Origin: Verrucomicrobia bacterium UBA1412
GTDB lineage: Bacteria > Verrucomicrobiota > Verrucomicrobiia > Limisphaerales > UBA1412
DNA length: 11,062 nucleotides
Assembly (NCBI GenBank): GCA_002305615.1
Contig: DBPU01000051.1
Span: forward strand, 938-11,999
Direction: 5' to 3'
Part shown: one piece after another, positions 1 to 5,651 of the stretch
Layout: each line of letters opens with the position of its first letter
How positions within the stretch are numbered: the stretch's first letter is position 1
The notes under the pieces: model-generated
What the model was told of the DNA's origin: nothing
The model's input: the letters and a program-made list of their open reading frames with translations, nothing else
Database searches by the model: none
Program-made: the position numbers and the translations under genes

Positions 1-168
1 AATGCGCCGAAGTTCGACCGGATGAGATTATCCGAGGAGCGAATGGAGCTGATCCTCAATCTGCTCAAGAAAGATTGGGAGGAGCTTCTGACTCTTGCCC
101 CCGGCAAAGAAGATCTGCATTTTCTCGAGTATGTGGCCGAAGCACATCTCAGGGATTGTTCGCGCTGA
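1..168 (+). CDS. C-terminal end of an unrecognised protein (5' truncated by the window)
   Basis: An open frame runs from base 1 to a TGA at 166-168, giving 55 codons. The visible tail is hydrophilic, charged and probably helical, with pieces such as MELILNLLKKDWEELL and EYVAEAHLRDC, and no membrane segment. I recognise no family. The frame has no stop before the window edge and its composition looks like coding sequence, so I treat it as the end of a gene that starts upstream. It converges on mnmA and the two stop-proximal ends overlap by 20 bases (149-168), leaving no room for a terminator between them. It could instead be a chance open frame, because it is short and antisense ORFs are common in this DNA. 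Confidence 0.4.
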   Translation, partial: NAPKFDRMRLSEERMELILNLLKKDWEELLTLAPGKEDLHFLEYVAEAHLRDCSR

Positions 169-1261
169 GAATTGTCCCGGCCCCGAGAACCGTTGGCCCG
201 TCATAAAAGACGACAATCTGGCCCGGAGTAACCGAGATCTGCGGAGTGTCGAAGCGCACACATACTTTTGAGGGGTCGGACTCCAAACGCACGAGCTCTG
301 CCGGTGCGGCCTGATGGCGCTGGCGAATTTGCGCCTCCACACGCAGCGGCGTCTCTGGCGCATGGGGCAGCGACACCCAGTTGAGTTGGTCGGCCACGAG
401 TTCCCGTGCATATAAATCTTCCTTCCTTCCCAGCGTCACCGTATGAGTCTGCGGGTCGATCTTGAGAACGTAAAAAGGAATCCCGCCGCCGATGCCGATG
501 CCTTTGCGCTGGCCGATTGTGTAATGGATAATCCCGCGATGGCGGCCCAGAACTTTACCTTCCGAATTGACGAAATTACCCGGTGGGCACACCTTATCCC
601 TGAATAGAGGGGAGTAATCGTCGCAGGCGATGAAGTCCTGGCTTTCGCTGCGTTCCAGGAGCTCGGTCCAGCCCAGTTTGCGGGCGGTTTCCTGGGTCTC
701 TTCTTTGCGGTAGCCGCCCAGAGGCAGAATCAGATTGCTCAGTTGCTCCTGGGATAGATGCGAAATGAAATAGGATTGGTCTTTGGTAGGGTCGACGCCG
801 CGGGAGATTTCGTAGCGTTGGCTCCCGGGGTTAAAGCTCACTCGCGCATAGTGGCCGGTGGCGAACCGGTCAAAAGAGATTCCCTGCCTGCGTGCCTCTT
901 CCTGCAAGAGACCGAATTTCATCGTGCGGTTGCAGTGGATGCACGGATTGGGGGTGCGCCCGGAGAGATATTCGGAGCGGAAGTAATCGATCACGTTCTT
1001 GCGGTATGCCTCTGCCAGATTCAGACGCAGGTGAGGGATGCCGATTCGCTCGGCAGCCCTGCGTGCCGCTTCGATATTGAGCGCCTCGCGCGGTCCGAAA
1101 CAGCCTGAGCGCTCCGACTCCGGAATCGGAATAGAGCCGTCATAGATGCTCATGGTGGCGCCGACTACGTTCCAGCCTTCTTCCTTGAGCAGCCAGGCCG
1201 CGATGCTTGAATCCACTCCGCCGCTCAGGCCGATAAGGACGGTCCCTTTGCTCATCTTCAT
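149..1261 (-). CDS. mnmA: tRNA-specific 2-thiouridylase MnmA
   Basis: This cytoplasmic ATP-dependent enzyme puts sulfur on U34 of tRNA-Lys, -Glu and -Gln (the s2U of mnm5s2U). At 370 residues it is close to the usual length of the family. Visible signatures: the PP-loop SGGVDSS at residues 13-19, which binds and adenylates with ATP; NPCIHCN at 105-111, whose C110 matches the catalytic cysteine of the E. coli enzyme; ATGHYAR at 134-140; DQSYF at 161-165; SQDFIAC at 207-213, with C213 matching the second catalytic cysteine; and HRGIIHYTIGQRKG at 241-254, followed by the C-terminal beta-barrel domain. C107 gives a CxxC plus C pattern, where E. coli has Asp at that position. The ATG overlaps the stop of the upstream MarC gene as ATGA and has no obvious ribosome binding site, so translation is probably coupled. 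The assignment is secure. Confidence 0.97.
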   Translation of the reverse strand: MKMSKGTVLIGLSGGVDSSIAAWLLKEEGWNVVGATMSIYDGSIPIPESERSGCFGPREALNIEAARRAAERIGIPHLRLNLAEAYRKNVIDYFRSEYLSGRTPNPCIHCNRTMKFGLLQEEARRQGISFDRFATGHYARVSFNPGSQRYEISRGVDPTKDQSYFISHLSQEQLSNLILPLGGYRKEETQETARKLGWTELLERSESQDFIACDDYSPLFRDKVCPPGNFVNSEGKVLGRHRGIIHYTIGQRKGIGIGGGIPFYVLKIDPQTHTVTLGRKEDLYARELVADQLNWVSLPHAPETPLRVEAQIRQRHQAAPAELVRLESDPSKVCVRFDTPQISVTPGQIVVFYDGPTVLGAGTILSANNP

Positions 1262-2088
1262 TGCGGATTGTCTGCGTTTTTTACGGTTCCGGATTCCTCA
1301 GGAGCACTCTGCATAACCTTTGGGTCCTCTTGTTCTGTCTCATTCGCGTTTTCTACAACAGGTGTCGCCAGAGGGATTACTGCCGGGGTCCGGGCCGAGG
1401 TGCTCTGGACCTGTTGAACGGAAATAGGCTGATTGTATTTTTGGTCATGCACGATCTTAAATTCACCCACACCCGTCGCAATAAACTGCACGCCGATACA
1501 GACCATGATGAGGCCCATGATGCGTGTCATGGCGTCGATGCCCTCGGGGCCGAGGAATTTTTTAATCCGGTTGGAGGTCCGCAAGACCAGGAAACAGAGT
1601 ACACCCACGATGATGATGGCCAGCGAAGAGCTCGTGTAGCTGTAGATTCTCTCAGACCAGCTCTCCTTGGAGGCATTGATAGCCGAGATGGTCATAATGG
1701 TCGCTAGAGTTCCGGCTCCGGCCATGCTGGGGAAAGCCAGCGGGATGACGGCATAGTTGACGCTCGATTGACTGGCCGAATTGGGGTCGATTCCGTCCGG
1801 ATTGGGTGAAGGGAAAAGCATACTGAAGCCCAGAAAAGAGACCACCAGACCGCCGGCGATCCTCAATGAAGGCACCGAGATGTTAAAGAAGTGCAGGAAG
1901 AGAGTCCCCAGGAAAAGAGCGACCAGCATGATGATCGTAGCATTCACACAGGCTTTATCACCCAGTTTTACTCTCTCTTCCATTGTCATGCGGACCGTGA
2001 GAGATAAGAAAAGGGGTACCGTGCTAAACGGATTGACCATCGGGAAAATTGACCCGACATAAGCTATGCAATCTTTGATGTACTCCAT
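1258..2088 (-). CDS. MarC-family integral membrane protein with a long hydrophilic C-terminal tail
   Basis: This is a MarC/YhgN-family (UPF0056) inner-membrane protein. The family's transport substrate is not established, and its old link to multiple antibiotic resistance is doubtful. The N-terminus has the family's PMVNPFSTVPLFLSLT stretch (residues 16-31). Hydrophobic segments lie at about 7-30, 47-70, 74-92, 112-137, 154-171 and 186-207, giving roughly six membrane spans. LRIAGGLVVSFLGFSML (75-91) and the Pro-rich VIPLAFPSMAGAGTLATI (114-131) are typical of the family. MarC proteins usually stop near 200-220 residues, but this one continues for about 65 more. The extra tail (about 212-276) is rich in Gln, Glu, Asn, Thr and Ala, looks disordered, and resembles no domain I know. 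The ATG at 2086-2088 is preceded only by a weak GGTG. The stop overlaps the mnmA start by 4 bases. Confidence 0.9.
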   Translation of the reverse strand: MEYIKDCIAYVGSIFPMVNPFSTVPLFLSLTVRMTMEERVKLGDKACVNATIIMLVALFLGTLFLHFFNISVPSLRIAGGLVVSFLGFSMLFPSPNPDGIDPNSASQSSVNYAVIPLAFPSMAGAGTLATIMTISAINASKESWSERIYSYTSSSLAIIIVGVLCFLVLRTSNRIKKFLGPEGIDAMTRIMGLIMVCIGVQFIATGVGEFKIVHDQKYNQPISVQQVQSTSARTPAVIPLATPVVENANETEQEDPKVMQSAPEESGTVKNADNPQ

Positions 2089-2129
2089 ATTACACCGCAG
2101 TCTCTAATCTATCTGCAATTAGCTTAAAA

Positions 2130-2807
2130 TCAAGGGCAAAAGTATTTGGAAGCCTTTTCCCGCAAGGCTTCGAAGAGAGCTTCCATGTTTTCGACTTTTG
2201 AAAAGCTCTCGGGAGAGTCGGGACTGAGCAGCCCGAAACCGAGACCGTAAGCCGGGCCGTTCATCACGCACAAATCGCTCCGGCTTTCCTCGAGCTGACG
2301 GCGGGCCTTCGCGAGAAGTTCGGGGAGAGTTCCCTCCACTTCATATTTCCAGCCGACAATGAAACCCTTGGGGAAGAGCTCCCGGAGTTGCGGAAGGATT
2401 TTGGGTGTCGGGACCAGCTCCGCCAGAAGAGGACGCTGGTTGCGGCTGGAGAATTTGCCCGAGTGCAGCTCTTCCAGAGAGCCATCCTCACGCTTTTCGT
2501 AGATTTTCCCGAAACCAAAATCGTTCACCGCCGCGGCGTGAAAAATAGCGCAAGGCTGATCGGTCGCCAGAGAGCGCAATTTCTCGAGCAGATCCGATGG
2601 AGTGCTGAAGCTCTGAACCTCCAGTGTACCTGCCGCCTGAAACGTGGAGGCCAATCCTCTCAGGAGGTAAATCCGGGCTTCCGGCATCCGCTCCTGCAGA
2701 TAATCGGCCAGGCAGCTGCCCAGCCTCCCTGTGGAGAAATTGGTCAGGCGCCTGACGTCGTCGAGGGATTCAAACGTCGGGCCGGCCGTAACGATGCACT
2801 TCATCAT
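2130..2807 (-). CDS. coaB: CoaB-type phosphopantothenoylcysteine synthetase (stand-alone DFP domain)
   Basis: This is a cytoplasmic enzyme of coenzyme A synthesis that ligates 4'-phosphopantothenate to cysteine using a nucleotide triphosphate. The 225 residues correspond only to the C-terminal half of the usual CoaBC protein. Visible signatures: the N-terminal nucleotide-binding VTAGPTFESLDDVR (6-19); LTNFSTGRLG (21-30), where N23 matches the Asn (N210 in E. coli) that acts on the acyl-nucleotide intermediate; AAAVNDF (91-97); K118 in HSGKFSS, at the place of the conserved Lys (K289 in E. coli); and LVPTPKIL (131-138). The flavin-dependent decarboxylase half (CoaC) is absent and is not encoded nearby. 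There are two adjacent ATGs (2805-2807 and 2802-2804) and only a weak ribosome binding site. The gene lies 18 bases after the glycosidase gene and 41 bases before the MarC gene. The main alternative is a non-CoA DFP paralogue. Confidence 0.85.
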   Translation of the reverse strand: MMKCIVTAGPTFESLDDVRRLTNFSTGRLGSCLADYLQERMPEARIYLLRGLASTFQAAGTLEVQSFSTPSDLLEKLRSLATDQPCAIFHAAAVNDFGFGKIYEKREDGSLEELHSGKFSSRNQRPLLAELVPTPKILPQLRELFPKGFIVGWKYEVEGTLPELLAKARRQLEESRSDLCVMNGPAYGLGFGLLSPDSPESFSKVENMEALFEALREKASKYFCP

Positions 2808-2825
2808 GTCTTTTATTGTAAGATG

Positions 2826-5618
2826 TTATTCTTGGGATGCGGGGCTCACCAGGAAGAGCGCGCTCACCGGAGGCAGAACCAGGCGCACCTCCGTAAAGAT
2901 CGAGCCCTCTTTTTCGAAATGGGTGAACCCGATTTTTTCGACCTGTCCGTTGGAGGGATCCCAGATTTCCGGCGTATGTTTGCCTGCCAGCGTGATGGGA
3001 GCCGTGATCGGTTCATCGGTGGAATTGGCCACGAACCAGAGGTGATGATTCTCCTTCACCTTGTGTAGGTAGGAGAGCATCCCCATGCCGCCGGGAGAGC
3101 CCGCGCGCAAATCGGCCGGGAAGCTGACATCGGGCGTGGCAAGGGCTGAATCAAGAATTTGCCGCAAAGTCGCCGCAGTCGGCTGAGGCATGAAAAAGGC
3201 TTTTCCACCGCTGGGGTGGCTCATGCGCGTATAGGGAGTCACCTGCGCGACGGCGTCCGGGGCCGAGTTTCCGAACTGAACCGATTTCAACTTCTGCCAG
3301 GAGCCGTTGACTTTTTTGTGAGGGGCCAGAGTCCGGGTGTGGGTGGATATCTGCCACATGTAGGAGTTCTGGGTATCGGCTGCACGGAAGGTGATGCCTG
3401 CAACGCTGCTGCCAGCGTCAAAATCGCATTCAATTGCATAGTCTTTCCACTCTTTGCCGTCCCTGGCGAGCAGGAGCTGGTTTTCAAAAACATGAAGTTC
3501 CCCGTCTTCGATATTCGTGTTGGCATCGGGATTTTCCCACTGATCAAGCCCCTGAGAGAAATCGTCCCGGAAGAGAATGCTCCCATCGGCCGCTGTGACT
3601 TTGAGGTTATCAAAGCGGGAGCGCTCACGGGTGGCCTGGCGGAAGCCGACACTCCCGGCGCTGAAGCTCTCATCCTGAGTGGTGTCGATCAGCGTTCCAT
3701 CCAGATAGGTCCGGATGGTTTTGCCCGAGACCTCGATTTTCAGGTGGTGCTGTGTGCTCTCTTTAGAGGGCTGGTTGAGGGCATCGCCTCCGAAGATGGA
3801 GAGAATCGTTCGCCGTACATCGGCATCGTGTCCGGGCTCGGCAGAGAAAGAGGGAAGCTGAGTCGAGGCAATGACCGTTCCGCCCGATTCATAGAATTGC
3901 TGAATCTTCTGCAGATTGCTCCAGTGAATCGTATTGCCTCCGGGGATCATGAAAACCTTATAATCTTCGTAATTCACGCGGTTATTCATGTGAAGCGTAT
4001 CGCCCCGGACTTCGCATTTGCCGTCCAGCACTTCCGGATGCACAAAGGTGAAATCGCGGCGCACATCCCCCACGAGGTAGCGGCTCAGTACCTGGAAATC
4101 ACATTCGGGGTAAGTATAGAGCCCGAAGCGGGAACCCATTTTCTGCGGCTCATCCATGCGGTAATTGGCCTGGAGCGAGGCGATGGGGTAGAGGATGCCG
4201 ATATCGGCAACGTGGCGTCCGCCCTGAAGCATCATGCTGATGCGCGCGGCCCAGGTGTTGTAATGCGGCAGTGCGGGGCCCAGACGCGGATTGCGCCAGG
4301 AAATTTCCGGGGGAATGTAAACCGACTTCTCATCAAGCCAGAGCCCATGAGGCAGGAAGAAATTGGCGCCGCGGATAAAGAGCTCCATGCCGCTGCGGTA
4401 GAGCATGGCCGCATCCACGGAAGCATCGGGATAATTGCCGTAAATTTCCACCACGGTTACCGGTTTATCGTAGTTATAGGCTGCCGAGCCGATCTGTTTA
4501 AAGCCGTCGCGTCCCTGCCCGTAGTAGTGAATGGAATCCATGAGCGGATAATCCATATGCTCATAGAATTTCAGGTTATCGCCCGAGCAGTTCACCGCCT
4601 GCGGGTTGTAGTTATCCATCGGGTGGCCGATGGAGACGATCCCGTGCTTGGCGGCCCAGTCGGCAATCGGTTTAACCCAGTTATCGGCCAGCATATCAGC
4701 CCGGACACGATGCAGCGCAATTCGCGCGGAGACCGTCTCCGGTCCGATATCGTACCAGAGGGCAGGGTAGTAAGAGGCGGGACTGTAGCCGTGCTTCGCG
4801 ATAAAGGCGTCATTGTAGGAAGGAGTCCACATCCGGTAGCCGCCGTTGCCGCCGGTCTGCGGGAAAGCGACATCATCAAAGAAGGACATGAAAATCGTCT
4901 CACCAAAATACTCGGAAAATCTCCGGTAGCTTTCATCATAGGTGAGCGAGAGGAATTTCTGCACCGAGCCTGCATCCAGGAAGTCGACAAGGTTTCTGCC
5001 GCTGGGCACGCAGGTGAAATACATCAATTTCCAGGTGCCTTGGGGTGCACTCCAGAAGAGCTTACCGTTGGCGACGTTTCCCGTAAGGTCGATTCGCTCC
5101 AGAGTCTCCGTGTTCATCGCCACGACCGCCATGAGTGTACCCTCCGGGGTACGCTCCTCCAGTGAGGCCGGACCCGTAACGAGCCGCTCTATTTTATTGA
5201 GCTGCTTGACGGTATCGTGAGGAAAGGCCTGAGCCATTTTGCCGCCGGCCGAGCCTGTGGGGAAATCGATATCATCATAGAAAACGATTTTCATGCCCAG
5301 GCGCCTGGCCGTCTGGAGCATTTGTTCATAACGTTCAAAGTATTCCTCCGTCAGGTAGGTCGGAGTCGTGTTCTTCACCGGCAGGAGGCAGAATCCACCA
5401 AAGCCGCTTTCTTGGACAGCGCGGGTCATCTGCTCTTCAATAATCTCGGGCGTCAGATGCCCGTTGAGATGCCAGAGAGGAAGCGGACGGTATTCTTTGT
5501 CGGGGTGGGAGAAAACCTCTTTCAAACCGGCTTGAAGGTCCCCGGTGGAGAAAAAAAGGGAGGCTATAACCGCCGCTGCAAAGAGAACCGTTTTTTTATT
5601 GCTGAATCTTTTGAACAT
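2826..5618 (-). CDS. Exported GH106-like glycoside hydrolase with an internal lectin-like domain
   Basis: The 930-residue protein carries a signal peptide at about 1-30 (KKT, then a hydrophobic core, DLQA cleavage region), so it is exported. Residues about 35-450 resemble the catalytic barrel of the GH106 alpha-L-rhamnosidase group and relatives: PLPLWHLNGHLTPEIIEEQM (46-65), GFGGFCLLP (72-80), IVFYDDIDFPTGSAGG (111-126), MSFFDDVAFP (244-253), MWTPSYNDAFIAKHGYSP (263-280) and VVEIYGNY (389-396). Residues about 455-610 look like the class-I amidotransferase-like domain found after such barrels, with GILYPIASL (474-482), a VFMIPGG strand (555-561) and YESGGTVIAST (576-586). A jelly-roll, LamG/DUF1080-like segment spans about 618-790. 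The interrupted domain then seems to resume at MSHPSGGKAFFM (799-810), and a beta-sandwich ends the protein. E391 and the acidic groups D248/D249 are catalytic candidates by position only. The substrate is unknown; a rhamnose-containing or related plant or host glycan is an inference. There is no strong ribosome binding site. The gene lies 33 bases downstream of the fusion gene. Confidence 0.82.
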   Translation of the reverse strand: MFKRFSNKKTVLFAAAVIASLFFSTGDLQAGLKEVFSHPDKEYRPLPLWHLNGHLTPEIIEEQMTRAVQESGFGGFCLLPVKNTTPTYLTEEYFERYEQMLQTARRLGMKIVFYDDIDFPTGSAGGKMAQAFPHDTVKQLNKIERLVTGPASLEERTPEGTLMAVVAMNTETLERIDLTGNVANGKLFWSAPQGTWKLMYFTCVPSGRNLVDFLDAGSVQKFLSLTYDESYRRFSEYFGETIFMSFFDDVAFPQTGGNGGYRMWTPSYNDAFIAKHGYSPASYYPALWYDIGPETVSARIALHRVRADMLADNWVKPIADWAAKHGIVSIGHPMDNYNPQAVNCSGDNLKFYEHMDYPLMDSIHYYGQGRDGFKQIGSAAYNYDKPVTVVEIYGNYPDASVDAAMLYRSGMELFIRGANFFLPHGLWLDEKSVYIPPEISWRNPRLGPALPHYNTWAARISMMLQGGRHVADIGILYPIASLQANYRMDEPQKMGSRFGLYTYPECDFQVLSRYLVGDVRRDFTFVHPEVLDGKCEVRGDTLHMNNRVNYEDYKVFMIPGGNTIHWSNLQKIQQFYESGGTVIASTQLPSFSAEPGHDADVRRTILSIFGGDALNQPSKESTQHHLKIEVSGKTIRTYLDGTLIDTTQDESFSAGSVGFRQATRERSRFDNLKVTAADGSILFRDDFSQGLDQWENPDANTNIEDGELHVFENQLLLARDGKEWKDYAIECDFDAGSSVAGITFRAADTQNSYMWQISTHTRTLAPHKKVNGSWQKLKSVQFGNSAPDAVAQVTPYTRMSHPSGGKAFFMPQPTAATLRQILDSALATPDVSFPADLRAGSPGGMGMLSYLHKVKENHHLWFVANSTDEPITAPITLAGKHTPEIWDPSNGQVEKIGFTHFEKEGSIFTEVRLVLPPVSALFLVSPASQE

Positions 5619-5651
5619 TATAATCGTCTCGGTCGTTGTCGTGAAATGTTG

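Noticed and set aside
3159..5165. A 668-codon plus-strand open frame opposite the glycosidase gene
   Set aside because: The minus-strand gene has a signal peptide and clear family motifs. The plus-strand product has no recognisable domain and is best explained by codon bias removing stops from the antisense frame.
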